From Terrabacter sp. 28 (GTDB lineage: Bacteria; Actinomycetota; Actinomycetes; Actinomycetales; Dermatophilaceae): DNA of 64,000 nucleotides. The DNA lies in the NCBI GenBank assembly GCA_000955875.1, contig JYOE01000029.1:124001-188000 (forward strand), read 5' to 3'. The notes beneath the pieces are model-generated. The model saw only the letters and a program-made list of their open reading frames with translations. It ran no database searches and was not told where the DNA came from. Of the stretch, positions 9,301-17,100 are shown piece by piece. The position numbers and the translations under genes are program-made. Position 1 is the first letter of the stretch. Each line of letters starts with the position of its first letter.

Positions 9301-10036
9301 TGACGCCCGCCGAGCGACGACCCGCATCTTCGGCAGCAAGCCCGGCTCCTACGGCGCCGGCATCCTCCCGCTCGTCGAGTCGGGCAACTGGCGCACCGAC
9401 GCCGACCTCGCGGAGGTCTACGCGACGTGGGGCGGCTTCGCCTACGGGCGCGAGCTGGACGGCATACCGGCTCGGGACGACATGGAGCGCACGTACGCGC
9501 GCATGGACGTCGCCGCGAAGAACATCGACACCCGCGAGCACGACATCGCCGACAGCGACGACTACTTCCAGTACCACGGCGGCATGGTCGCGACCGTGCG
9601 CGCGCTGACCGGGCGCGAGCCCAAGGCGTACGTCGGTGACTCGACGACCCCCGACGCCGTGCGCACGCGCACCCTCACCGAGGAGACCGCGCGCGTCTTC
9701 CGCGCCCGCGTCGTCAACCCGCGGTGGATCGCGGCCATGCGCAAGCACGGCTACAAGGGCGCGTTCGAGCTCGCCGCGACCGTCGACTACCTCTTCGGGT
9801 TCGACGCGACGGCTGGCGTGGTCACGGACTGGATGTACGAGCAGCTCGCCCAGACGTACGTCCTCGACAAGGAGAACCGCGACTTCCTGCAGCACGCGAA
9901 CCCGTGGGCGCTGCACGGCATGGTCGAGCGACTGCACGAGGCCGTCGAGCGCGGGCTCTGGGAGGAGCCGGACCCCGAGCTGCTCGCCGAGCTGCAGCAG
10001 GTCTACCTCGACGTCGAGGGCGACCTCGAGGACTGA
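6362..10036 (+). CDS. cobN: Cobaltochelatase subunit CobN
   Basis: A 1224-residue large subunit of the ATP-dependent aerobic cobaltochelatase, which inserts Co2+ into hydrogenobyrinic acid a,c-diamide with CobS and CobT (or ChlI/ChlD-like partners, not seen here). Diagnostic motifs are VHMGKHGNLEWLPGK near residue 537, RNFYSVDPKAIPSRLAW, and SVWGTSAMRTSGDD. Length fits the family (about 1200-1300). The ATG at 6362 follows GAGGAG by 6 bases and sits behind a cobalamin riboswitch. The companion AAA+ subunits must lie elsewhere. Confidence 0.97.
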   Translation: MTRIALLSTSDTDLLCARGSGADYLVANPTRPGHPSMAEAIEAADIVVARVLGGPQDLCDGFRRLRGAGKPMVVLGGEQTPNASLMDLSTVAPGVVAEAHRYLAEGGAANLRELHAFLGDTLLMTGEGFEPPAPLPAWGVLDRPEPATASAPTSDVAGAAPRPRVGILFYRAQFAAENTAYVDALADAVDAAGGIGVPVHVSSLREAPADLLEHLAAYDVLVTTVLAAGGTKPGTASAGEDDEAWDVQALAALDVPIIQGLCLTWSREQWEASDDGMSPLDVATQVAVPEFDGRIIANAFSFKEIDGDGLPHYVPDLERCARLATLAVNHARLRHTPAAERRIAIVLSAYPSKHSRIGNAVGLDTPVSIIRLLRAMREAGYGLGAPGEIPGTGPLEPVDGETPDTTAGNALIHALIEAGGQDEDWLTQEQLSGQPVRIPAARYREHFEALPDELRDAVTKHWGEAPGEVFVDRHTDAGGELVAASLRAGNVVILVQPPRGFGENPIAIYHDPDLPPTHHYLAVYDWLARDFGAHAIVHMGKHGNLEWLPGKNLALSAACGPDATIGSIPLVYPFLVNDPGEGSQAKRRAHATIVDHLVPPMARAESYGDIARLEQLLDEYGNVSVMDPAKAPALRAEIWTLIQAAQMHHDLGLTDRPDDDEFDEFVMHVDGWLCEVKDVQIRDGLHILGEAPAGEGLANLVLAILRANQVFAGAVGAVPGLRTALGLSEGESERSSVDVAEAQASALVAALAEAGWAEDAVPGIIAEQLGDLPNVDTEGVCRSLAFACREVVPRLLATTREIDAVLHALDGGYVPAGPSGSPLRGLVNVLPTGRNFYSVDPKAIPSRLAWETGQRLADDLLARHRADTGEWPRSVGLSVWGTSAMRTSGDDIAEVLALLGVRPRWDEMSRRVVGLDAVSLEELGRPRIDVTVRISGFFRDAFPHVIAMLDDAVRLVADLDEGPDDNYLRAHVAGDLADHGDARRATTRIFGSKPGSYGAGILPLVESGNWRTDADLAEVYATWGGFAYGRELDGIPARDDMERTYARMDVAAKNIDTREHDIADSDDYFQYHGGMVATVRALTGREPKAYVGDSTTPDAVRTRTLTEETARVFRARVVNPRWIAAMRKHGYKGAFELAATVDYLFGFDATAGVVTDWMYEQLAQTYVLDKENRDFLQHANPWALHGMVERLHEAVERGLWEEPDPELLAELQQVYLDVEGDLED

Positions 10037-10243
10037 CCCACCGTCACACCCAGCGTGGCCGGCCGGCCGACCCGCTCAGCTGTAGATGCCGTGGCGCGCC
10101 CCGGGAGGAAGCTTCCGGCGATTCGCCACGATCGGTGGGCCTGACGCCGCTGTCGGACGGCTCGTCTACGGTTCGTCCGGGACACCAGGGAGCGGGCGTC
10201 GTGACCGAACGACCACGCCCCACGGCCACACGAGGGGGAGCCG

Positions 10244-10918
10244 ATGGACGTGAAGGCGGCCTACGTCATGGGACGAGAGCTCATGGAGCAGCATGCGCTC
10301 CAGGACTGGACCCTCGTGCTCGACCGGGCCAAGACGCGTGCCGGTGCCTGCCGTCCCGCGCGGCGCGAGATCGCCCTGAGCGCACCGCTCACCCGGCTCC
10401 ACGACGAGGCGGAGGTACGCGACACCCTCCTTCACGAGATCGCGCACGCCCTCGTCGGTGCACGTCACGGGCACGACGCCGTGTGGCAGGCCAAGGCGCT
10501 CGAGCTCGGCTGCTCCGGCCAGCGGTGCTCGTCCGCCGACGCGCCGTCCCTGGAGGGGCCGTGGAAGGCGACCTGCCCGGCGGGCCACGTCCTGACACGT
10601 CATCGACGTCCGACCCGGGCGGGCTGGTGTTCGCGCTGCTCCGGTCCGCCGCGCGACCGCCTGTTCGAGTGGACCTTCCACGGGCGGTCCGTGGCCATGC
10701 ACCCGAACTACGTCGCCGAGCTCGAGGCGCTCCTGGCCGACGCCCCGCACCAGGTCCCGGGCGCCCTCCCCCTCGGCCAGGTCGTGCGCGTCACGGCGCC
10801 GGGGCCGTACGACGGCCTCGTGGGTCCGATCCTGCGCAGGGGCCGGAGCAACTACAAGGTGCGCATCGAGCAGGGCGTGCTCACCGTGCCGTTCGCCTGG
10901 GTCGAGGTCGCGGGCTGA
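10244..10918 (+). CDS. SprT-like zinc metalloprotease domain protein
   Basis: A 224-residue protein with the metalloprotease motif HEIAHAL at residues 64-70 (HExxH with His64, Glu65, His68). It is followed by a zinc-ribbon-like segment whose Cys pairs lie near C-SGQRC, TC-PAGH and C-SRC. This matches the SprT-like family, related to the Spartan/Wss1 fold. The C-terminal 45 residues form an SH3-like beta-rich segment. The substrate is unknown. The ATG at 10244 follows GGGGGAG. It stands alone, and the 207-base gap after cobN holds no further gene. Confidence 0.85.
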   Translation: MDVKAAYVMGRELMEQHALQDWTLVLDRAKTRAGACRPARREIALSAPLTRLHDEAEVRDTLLHEIAHALVGARHGHDAVWQAKALELGCSGQRCSSADAPSLEGPWKATCPAGHVLTRHRRPTRAGWCSRCSGPPRDRLFEWTFHGRSVAMHPNYVAELEALLADAPHQVPGALPLGQVVRVTAPGPYDGLVGPILRRGRSNYKVRIEQGVLTVPFAWVEVAG

Positions 10919-10942
10919 AGCCGCGGCGGCGTTGCTCGGCCA

Positions 10943-11083
10943 TCAGCCGCTCAGGCCGCGCATGTCGTGAGTCAGCACATCGACGTCACCACAGCGTCTG
11001 CACGTCAGGATCGTGCGGCCGCGCAGCTTCAGGCGGTCGTACTTGTGACCCAGGATCAGGCACCTGAGGTTGCGCTTGGCCAT
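10943..11083 (-). CDS. Small zinc-ribbon-like protein (46 aa)
   Basis: A 46-residue basic protein with Cys8 and His13 followed by the pair Cys28/Cys31 (TCRRCG). This pattern could bind one zinc ion. The ATG at 11083 is preceded by GGGGGA. The 5' end overlaps the last 28 bases of the upstream regulator gene in another frame, so the two may be translationally coupled. No function can be assigned. Confidence 0.55.
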   Translation of the reverse strand: MAKRNLRCLILGHKYDRLKLRGRTILTCRRCGDVDVLTHDMRGLSG

Positions 11084-11703
11084 TCCCCCAGTGTGCTCCG
11101 GGGTTCGTTCTCGCGGGAAGGACCGACGTCGGCGTCCGGGTCGGGGAGCACGGGCTGGTCGGTGGGGTAGAGGCCGACCGCGAAGCCGTAGACCGTCTCG
11201 CCCTCGCGCGGCAGCGACGTGAACTCGCGGACGAGGCCCTCGACGCGGCGCCAGAACTCCGAGGCGCTCTCGCGCGGGATGCGCACGTGGCGCAGGGTCG
11301 AGTAGAGGGTGTCGTCCTCGTGGGCCGGGACCGACTCTGCGGCGGCGACCGACAGCGAGTTGACGCACACGGGCGTCGTCGGGTCGCCGGGCCGGCGGGC
11401 GACGCCGACGTTGATGGTGCGACCCGTGCGGCCGTAGAAGCGCTCGTCGATGGCCCGCACGCGGCGCGTCCGCACCACGCGGAGCATGCCGGCCTCGACG
11501 AGCACGCCGACGTGGTGGGCGACGGTGCTCTTGGGCCGCCCGACGGCCGCGGCGAGCTCGGACACGGTGGCGGCGCGCTCGAGCGTGAGGTCGAGCAGCG
11601 ACGACCGCAGCGGGTCGGCGATGGCCCGCAGCTGCGCAGGCGTGGTCACCTCGACGGTGTCGGGGAGGTCGTAGTCGGGGGTGCCGAGACTATTGATCGA
11701 CAT
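11056..11703 (-). CDS. ArsR-type winged-helix transcriptional regulator
   Basis: A 215-residue protein with an N-terminal winged helix-turn-helix at about residues 20-90. AQLRAIADPLRSSLLDLTL and TVSELAAAVGRPKSTVAHHV are typical of ArsR-like (HTH_20) domains. The C-terminal half is of unknown type and lacks the Cys pairs of metal sensors, so it probably does not sense metals. It is divergently transcribed from a dienelactone-hydrolase-like gene with 61 bases between starts. Two direct repeats lie in that gap, so it probably controls itself and the neighbour. Confidence 0.8.
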   Translation of the reverse strand: MSINSLGTPDYDLPDTVEVTTPAQLRAIADPLRSSLLDLTLERAATVSELAAAVGRPKSTVAHHVGVLVEAGMLRVVRTRRVRAIDERFYGRTGRTINVGVARRPGDPTTPVCVNSLSVAAAESVPAHEDDTLYSTLRHVRIPRESASEFWRRVEGLVREFTSLPREGETVYGFAVGLYPTDQPVLPDPDADVGPSRENEPRSTLGEWPSATSGA

Positions 11704-11704
11704 G

Positions 11705-11731
11705 ATTGGATCAGTCTAGATTGTTGGATCA
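11705..11731 (+). promoter_or_regulatory. Candidate operator: two TTGGATCA direct repeats
   Basis: TTGGATCA occurs at 11706-11713 and again at 11724-11731, 18 bp apart, in the short AT-richer divergent region between the winged-helix regulator and the hydrolase gene. The sequence TAGATT between them could serve as a -10 element. Repeated sites on one helix face would suit a dimeric regulator. This is inferred from position and repetition only. Confidence 0.5.
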
Positions 11732-11764
11732 AACACGCGCGAACCATCGATCACAGGAGCAAGC

Positions 11765-12340
11765 ATGGCCGACGTCCTCCTCTTCCACCACGCTCTGGGC
11801 CAGACCCCGGGCTTTCTCGCGTTCGCCGACGCGCTGCGCTCGGCGGGGCACACCGTCCACACGCCCGACGCGTTCGAGGGACGCACCTTCGCCACGATCG
11901 AGGAGGGCGTCGCGCACGCGCGTTCGCTCGGCTTCCAGCGCGTGCAGGACCACGGCGTCGCCGCAGCCGACGGCCTCCCCAGCGACCTCGTCTACGCGGG
12001 CTTCTCGCTCGGCGTCATGCCCGCGCAGCGGCTCGCCCAGACCCGCCCGGGTGCTCGCGGCGCCGTCCTGCTCGACTCCGCGATCCCGCTCGGCGAGTTC
12101 GGCGACGAGTGGCCGGCCGGCGTGCCCGTGCAGGTGCACGGGGGCGAGGGCGACGAGTTCTTCATGGACGAGGGCGACGTCGACGCCGCGCGCCAGATCG
12201 TCGGCGCGGCCGACGACGGTGAGCTCTTCACGTATGCCGGCTGCGGCCACCTCTTCGCCGACCCGAGCGCTCCCGCGTACGACGCCGACGCCGCCGCGCT
12301 CGTGCAGCAGCGCGTCCTCGACTTCCTCGCTCGCGTGTAG
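11765..12340 (+). CDS. Dienelactone hydrolase family protein
   Basis: A 191-residue alpha/beta hydrolase. It begins with a strand and LFHHALG, has a nucleophile elbow AGFSLG (Ser81), an acid-bearing strand near VHGGEGDEFF, and a histidine in CGHLFAD. That order fits the dienelactone-hydrolase fold, with Ser in place of the usual Cys. The physiological substrate is unknown. The ATG at 11765 follows CAGGAGC. It lies divergent to the winged-helix gene and probably under its control. Confidence 0.8.
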   Translation: MADVLLFHHALGQTPGFLAFADALRSAGHTVHTPDAFEGRTFATIEEGVAHARSLGFQRVQDHGVAAADGLPSDLVYAGFSLGVMPAQRLAQTRPGARGAVLLDSAIPLGEFGDEWPAGVPVQVHGGEGDEFFMDEGDVDAARQIVGAADDGELFTYAGCGHLFADPSAPAYDADAAALVQQRVLDFLARV

Positions 12341-12347
12341 GAGAGGC

Positions 12348-12983
12348 CTACGCGTCGAGGCCGCTGACGTGGGCCACGACCTCGGCGCCCCGGGTCAGGC
12401 GCAGCACCGTCGCCGCCCAGAGCACGAAGGTCGTCACGAAGACCCCGACGTGCAGCCAGCTCTGGGTGGGGTCGGGCACCGCCGTGCGGTCGCCCGACGA
12501 GCCGAGGATGAAGGCCGAGCACGGGATCCACGCCAGCGCCCAGGCGGTCACCGTCCACGAGCGGCGACCGTGGACCGCCTTGTCCCAGCCCGACATCCGG
12601 ACGCCCGGCAGCACCCACATGACGAGGGGCAGCACCCACATCACCCACAGGCCGACGTCGGTCGCCATGGTGCCGAGGCGGTTCGCGCGGGCGAGGAAAC
12701 CCTGCAGGCGCACCAGCCACACGCAGGCGAGACAGCCGGCCACGAAGAAGAGCAGGCCGGCGAGGTCGACGGTGGTGCCGCTGGTCGGCGTCCCCCACGT
12801 GACGAGTCGCTCGGTCTCCGGGCGGAAGGCGGCCCAGGAGAGCGGCACGAGCGACGCGGCTCCGATGCCCAGCGACCACGTGGCCGGGCGGCGCAACCGG
12901 GGCTGCCGGCGGCGTACGGGCCGGTCGTCCGGAACGGTCACGACGGCGGCCGCGCCCGTGACGTCACCTCCCCTGGTGTCCAC
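12348..12983 (-). CDS. Hypothetical multi-spanning membrane protein
   Basis: A 211-residue protein with a short basic N-terminus and about five hydrophobic segments, for example WSLGIGAASLVPLSW, DLAGLLFFVAGCLACVWLV, and GLWVMWVLPLVMWVLP. No family is recognised. The GTG at 12983 is the best start I can see but lacks a clear Shine-Dalgarno. It lies just downstream of cobF-GNAT on the same strand. Confidence 0.55.
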   Translation of the reverse strand: MDTRGGDVTGAAAVVTVPDDRPVRRRQPRLRRPATWSLGIGAASLVPLSWAAFRPETERLVTWGTPTSGTTVDLAGLLFFVAGCLACVWLVRLQGFLARANRLGTMATDVGLWVMWVLPLVMWVLPGVRMSGWDKAVHGRRSWTVTAWALAWIPCSAFILGSSGDRTAVPDPTQSWLHVGVFVTTFVLWAATVLRLTRGAEVVAHVSGLDA

Positions 12984-13009
12984 GATCGCACCGTACCGCG
13001 CGGGATCGT

Positions 13010-14386
13010 TCAGCCGAGCGTCTCTGCGACGAACCGGTCCCTGGTGAGGGAGTAGTAGACCTCGTCGGAGCGGGTCCCGTCGGCGTTGGGCAGCCGCTGG
13101 GCCAGGCGACCTTCTGCCCGGAATCCGGCCTTCGCCGCGGCCTTGCCGGACGCGATGTTGTCGACCTTGTGCCCCGGCTCGAGCCGCGCGATCCTCGCCG
13201 ACTCGAACGCCCAGCCCGACACGAGCCGCAGCGCCCGCGTCGTGAAGCCGCGCCCGCGGAAGGCCGGCAGCACGCCGTAGCCGATGAGCCCGACGCCGGG
13301 AGGTCCCATCCGCATGACGTTGATGACGCCCGCACCCTCGCCGGTGGCCGCGTCGACCATGACGAAACGGGCGGCCCGTCCGGACCGCCACTCGCGCCGC
13401 GCCTGCGCCGCCTTCTGCCGCGCCACGTCGTCGGTGTACGCCTCCCCGAAGAAGTCCCAGCGCAGCGACTCCTCGTCGTTGTGCTCGTCGCGCACGACCT
13501 GCCAGTCGTGGGCGGCGAGGGGGCGCAGGGTGAGCACGCCGTCGGTCAGCTCGCCCGTATCAGGGAAGCCGGTCGGGCCCGGCGTGCCGGGGGCATCCGC
13601 CGGCTGGCGCAGCAGGTAGGTGTCCATCACCCAGCCGTGCCGCTCACGGGCCTCGGCACGCACCCGCTGCACCTCGTCGATGACCTCGGCGAGCCGTCCC
13701 CGCACGAGCACCTCGTGGGGCGACCCGAGGTAGGCGCCCCAGAACAGCTCGAGGTCGGGGAACGTGTCGGCCAGCTCGGCGCAGGCGAGACCCCCGTCGA
13801 GCATGACGACGACGTCGCCGAGCGCCGGGTCGTACTCGTCGACGAGCCGCCGCCCCGTCGTGACGTGGATCGGCGCACCGATGCGGTTGAGCGGGATCCG
13901 GTGCCGGGCGGCGAGCAGCTGCGGGGCGCTGATGCCGGCGATGACGTCGTGCTCGACCGTGACGCCGGCGGCCGCCCACCTCTCGACGAGGGCGTCGACG
14001 ACGCGGATCGTCGAGTCGTAGAACGCCGGGTCGCCCCACACCAGGAACCCGACCGTCGTCTCGCCGTCGTCGAGCCCGTCGATGACGGAGGCGTAGGCGT
14101 CGACACGTGCCGCGTGCCAGTCGCGCACCCCCCGGCCGTATGCCGTGTCGTCGCGTTCGGCGTCGGGGCCGCGTCTGGGGTCGGGCACCTCGACGACCCG
14201 GTACGCGTGGTCGGCCGGGATCAGGGCGTCGCAGACGCGTTGTCGGGCCACGACGAGATCGGTCCTAGAGCCGCCCTTGTCGGCGACGAGGAAGACGTCG
14301 ACGGTCGAAAGTGCCTGTGCCGCTTCACCGGTCACCTGCTCGGGACTGCCCATGCCGATCCCGATGATGCGGACCCGTTCGATCAT
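13010..14386 (-). CDS. cobF: CobF (precorrin-6A synthase, deacetylating) fused to a GNAT acetyltransferase
   Basis: A 458-residue two-domain protein in one uninterrupted frame. Residues 1-265 are CobF: VRIIGIGMGSPEQVTGEA, VFLVADKGG, FLVWGDPAFYDSTIRVVD, and HGWVMDTYLLR. CobF methylates C1 of precorrin-5 and releases the extruded acyl chain as acetate. Residues 285-458 are a RimJ/RimL-type GNAT domain with GYGVLPAFRGRGFT (acetyl-CoA loop near 370-383) and a late KAGFRAEG. The linker (262-283) is Pro/Gly/Thr-rich. The ATG start overlaps the cobQ stop (ATGA). The function of the GNAT part in this context is unknown. Confidence 0.9.
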   Translation of the reverse strand: MIERVRIIGIGMGSPEQVTGEAAQALSTVDVFLVADKGGSRTDLVVARQRVCDALIPADHAYRVVEVPDPRRGPDAERDDTAYGRGVRDWHAARVDAYASVIDGLDDGETTVGFLVWGDPAFYDSTIRVVDALVERWAAAGVTVEHDVIAGISAPQLLAARHRIPLNRIGAPIHVTTGRRLVDEYDPALGDVVVMLDGGLACAELADTFPDLELFWGAYLGSPHEVLVRGRLAEVIDEVQRVRAEARERHGWVMDTYLLRQPADAPGTPGPTGFPDTGELTDGVLTLRPLAAHDWQVVRDEHNDEESLRWDFFGEAYTDDVARQKAAQARREWRSGRAARFVMVDAATGEGAGVINVMRMGPPGVGLIGYGVLPAFRGRGFTTRALRLVSGWAFESARIARLEPGHKVDNIASGKAAAKAGFRAEGRLAQRLPNADGTRSDEVYYSLTRDRFVAETLG

Positions 14387-15873
14387 GACGTGCCCCCTGC
14401 GCGGGTGAGGTCGAGCAGTGCGTCGAGGTCGACGTGCTCCTCGAGGGCGTCGGCGAGGGTGTCGAGCATGCGCTCGCGCCGCTCGGCGAAGCCGGCCGCG
14501 CCGTCCTGAGGCTGCCACTGCGATCCCGCGACCGACGCGACGTGCGACAGCCACGCGCGGCGGAAGCTGTCGCTCTCGAAGGCCCCGTGCCACATCGTCC
14601 CCCACACCGCACCGGTCGACCAGCCGTCGAGGAACGGGTCGGCGTCGCCCGCGCCGTTGTGCGTCGCGATGCCGTGGTGGATCTCGTAGGCGGTCTCGAC
14701 CGGGTGGCCGGACCAGGCGCCGGTGGGGCGGGCCAGCACCTTGTCGTCGCCGAAGTCGACGCGCACGGGCAGGAGTCCGAGGCCGGGCACGACGCCGACC
14801 CGTCCCTCGACGTCGTCGTCGATCTCGTGCCCGAGCATCTGGTAGCCGCCGCACACCCCCAGCACGGGCCGGCCGGCTGCCGCGCGACGCTCGATCACCT
14901 CGGCCAGACCGCGCTCCCGCAACCACGCGAGATCACCTGCGGTCGAACGTGATCCGGGCACGACGAGCAGGTCCGCGGACTCGGCCACCGCCGGGTCGAC
15001 CGTCACGAGCACGTCCACCCCAGGCTCGGCGGCGAGGGCGTCGACGTCGGTCGCGTTGGAGATGCGGGGCAGTCGCAGCACCGCGACCTTGAGCCGGTCG
15101 CGGGCCGTGGCCGACAGCGCCGTCGAGGCGCGCCAGTGCCCGACCTCGAGGGTGTCCTCGCTGTCGAGCCACACGTCGAGCAGCCACGGGATGACGCCGT
15201 GGAACGGCACTCCCGTGCGCTGGGTGATGTCGTCGAGGCCGGGCTCGAGCACCGACACGTCGCCGCGGAACTTGTTGATGACGAAGGACTTCAGCAGCGC
15301 GCGGTCCTCGTCGTCGAGCAGGGCCCACGTGCCGTAGAGCGCCGCGAGGATGCCGCCGCGGTCGATGTCGCCGACCACGACGACCGGCAGCCCGAACTCG
15401 CGCGCGAGTCCCATGTTCACGTAGTCACCGGAGCGCAGGTTGATCTCCGCGGGTGACCCTGCCCCCTCGCAGACGACGAGGTCGTACTCGTCGGCGAGCT
15501 CGCGGTAGGCGCCGAACGCCGCGTCGCGCAGGTGACCGCGCCCGGCGGCATACTGGCCGGCCTCGAGGGTGCCGGCGGGCTCGCCGCGCACCACGATGAA
15601 CGACCTGCGATCGGTGCCGGGCTTGAGCAGCACCGGGTTCATCGCGGTGGTCGGTTCGACGCGCGCGGCGACGGCCTGGAGCCACTGCGCCCGGCCGATC
15701 TCGCCGCCGTCGAGGCACACCATCGAGTTGTTGGACATGTTCTGCGCCTTGAACGGTGCGACCCGCAGCCCGCGGCGCACGAGGGCCCGGCACAGGCCGG
15801 CGACGACGACGGACTTGCCCGCGTCGGACGAGGTGCCGGCGACGAGGAGTCCGGAGGGGGCGGGTGGCGTCAC
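14383..15873 (-). CDS. cobQ: Cobyric acid synthase CobQ
   Basis: A 496-residue glutamine amidotransferase that amidates side chains b, d, e and g of adenosylcobyrinic a,c-diamide. The N-terminal ATP-binding loop GTSSDAGKS is near residues 13-21, followed by PFKAQNMSNNS. The class-I-like glutaminase nucleophile is in VLGVCGGYQML, and a late histidine is in YEIHHG. The GTG at 15873 is the start (VTPPAPSGLLV), with AGGATGG just upstream. The longer frame enters a palindromic repeat. It forms a two-gene unit with cobF. Confidence 0.95.
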   Translation of the reverse strand: MTPPAPSGLLVAGTSSDAGKSVVVAGLCRALVRRGLRVAPFKAQNMSNNSMVCLDGGEIGRAQWLQAVAARVEPTTAMNPVLLKPGTDRRSFIVVRGEPAGTLEAGQYAAGRGHLRDAAFGAYRELADEYDLVVCEGAGSPAEINLRSGDYVNMGLAREFGLPVVVVGDIDRGGILAALYGTWALLDDEDRALLKSFVINKFRGDVSVLEPGLDDITQRTGVPFHGVIPWLLDVWLDSEDTLEVGHWRASTALSATARDRLKVAVLRLPRISNATDVDALAAEPGVDVLVTVDPAVAESADLLVVPGSRSTAGDLAWLRERGLAEVIERRAAAGRPVLGVCGGYQMLGHEIDDDVEGRVGVVPGLGLLPVRVDFGDDKVLARPTGAWSGHPVETAYEIHHGIATHNGAGDADPFLDGWSTGAVWGTMWHGAFESDSFRRAWLSHVASVAGSQWQPQDGAAGFAERRERMLDTLADALEEHVDLDALLDLTRAGGTS

Positions 15874-15926
15874 GCCGCCATCCTGCCCGACGTGCGCAGA
15901 CCGGCCGACGGGCACCCGCACGCATC

Positions 15927-15985
15927 GGGCCCGCCCGCACACGTCGAAGCCGCCCGCACACCGGGTGCGGTGTGCGGGCGGGCCC
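15927..15985. repeat. 16-bp perfect inverted repeat with 27-nt loop
   Basis: GGGCCCGCCCGCACAC at 15927-15942 is the exact reverse complement of 15970-15985. It lies between padR and cobQ, genes transcribed in the same direction, so it may end padR transcripts. The arm-loop geometry resembles elements at 18043-18120 and 25796-25848. Confidence 0.8.
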
Positions 15986-16013
15986 AGGGTGTGCTGCCGG
16001 GCTCAGCGACCTG

Positions 16014-16727
16014 TCACTCGGGGTCGCCGTCGGCGAGCAGCCGGTAGAGCTTGCGCCGGGTCTCGGTGAGGATCTCGGCGGCCTCGGCCCGCTGCTGCGA
16101 GGTGCCGGTGGTGACGATCTGCCACATCGCGCCCATCACCTGGCCGACGATCGGCATGAGGTCACTGCCGCTGCGCTGCTCGTGCTGCGGAGCGTCCTCG
16201 CCGTCGGGGGACTCCTCGAAGGGACGCCACGTGGCGGCCATCTCCTCGGCGTTCTCCTCGACGTAGGTGCGGCCCGCGTCGGTGAGGCGAAGCAGTCGAC
16301 GGCCCTCCACGTCGCGGCCCTCCACCAGGCCTTCGTCCTCGAGCTGCTGGACGGTCGGGTAGACCGAGCCGGGGCTCGGCTTCCACGCGCCGCCGGTGCG
16401 CTCGGAGATCTGCTGGATGAGCTGGTAGCCGTTCATCTCGTCGCCGGCGAGGACGTCGAGGATGGCGGCGCGAACGTCGCCGCGACGCGCTCGTGGTCCG
16501 CGGCGGGGCCCGCCGAAGTCCGGCCCGAAACCGGGCCCGCCGAAGTGGCGGACCAGGTCGGCGACCCACGGGGGCGGACCGGGGCGTCCGCGTCCACCGG
16601 GGCCGCCCGGGCCGCCGGGGCCGCCCCACGGACCGCGACCCGGGCCGAAGCCCGACCCGCCGCCCCAGCCGCCGCCCCAACCGCCGTCGAACCCGGACTC
16701 TCGTCTGCTGTGTCGGTGTCCGTGCAT
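16014..16727 (-). CDS. PadR family transcriptional regulator
   Basis: A 237-residue protein. The first 80 residues are strongly Gly/Pro/Trp-rich low complexity. A PadR winged helix follows at about 83-165, with the hallmarks RAAILDVLAGDEMNGYQLIQ, WKPSPGSVYPTVQQLEDEGL and LTDAGRTYV. A C-terminal dimerisation helix ends the protein. PadR proteins usually repress nearby genes and themselves. The ATG at 16727 follows AAGGAGAACC. A strong dyad lies 34 bases upstream, which supports autoregulation. The target may include the divergent ATP-binding protein gene at 17101. Confidence 0.9.
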   Translation of the reverse strand: MHGHRHSRRESGFDGGWGGGWGGGSGFGPGRGPWGGPGGPGGPGGRGRPGPPPWVADLVRHFGGPGFGPDFGGPRRGPRARRGDVRAAILDVLAGDEMNGYQLIQQISERTGGAWKPSPGSVYPTVQQLEDEGLVEGRDVEGRRLLRLTDAGRTYVEENAEEMAATWRPFEESPDGEDAPQHEQRSGSDLMPIVGQVMGAMWQIVTTGTSQQRAEAAEILTETRRKLYRLLADGDPE

Positions 16728-16760
16728 GGTGGTTCTCCTTGTCTGTCGACGCGACTCACG

Positions 16761-16799
16761 AACAGTCGCGATAGGTCGACGATATATCGCGACTGTTCG
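16761..16799. promoter_or_regulatory. Probable PadR operator (dyad 1)
   Basis: GAACAGTCGCGATA at 16761-16774 is the inverted copy of 16786-16799, with an 11-base spacer. The right half contains GATATATCGCGA, resembling the TATATCGCGATA-like sites known for PadR regulators. It lies just upstream of padR, overlapping the expected promoter. Confidence 0.75.
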
Positions 16800-16850
16800 A
16801 GAATCAAGCGGCGACGCTGTTGTCGTGCTTGGGGTCAATGACGATGGGTA

Positions 16851-16892
16851 CGTATCCCGCGATCTAGCCGTCGTCCTAGATCTCGCGATACG
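16851..16892. promoter_or_regulatory. Second operator-like dyad between padR and the divergent gene
   Basis: Bases 16851-16867 and 16876-16892 form a 17-bp inverted repeat with two mismatches around an 8-base spacer. The arms contain TATC and CGCGATC/GCGAGATC, related in sequence to dyad 1. The position 52 bp from dyad 1 suggests that one regulator binds twice, with effects in both directions. Confidence 0.55.
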
Positions 16893-17100
16893 AGCCGATC
16901 GCCGCTCCAGGGCGGGAAAAAGTCACAGGTTCGTTGAGGTACGGCGCAGGTTTGGTTAGCGTGCGACGACGGGGACACGCGAATTGCCCGAGGAGGTCCT
17001 GACCGTGGCGAGCGCACAGGGGATCGGCCCTCGCGCCCACACCGCAGCACGTGCGGGTGTGGACGCCCGACGAGCCGAAGCAATCTCAAGGAGAGCCACG

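Noticed and set aside
15866..15942. Extended CobQ start at 15942
   Set aside because: The extension lies in the palindromic repeat and has no family similarity; GTG 15873 has a ribosome site.
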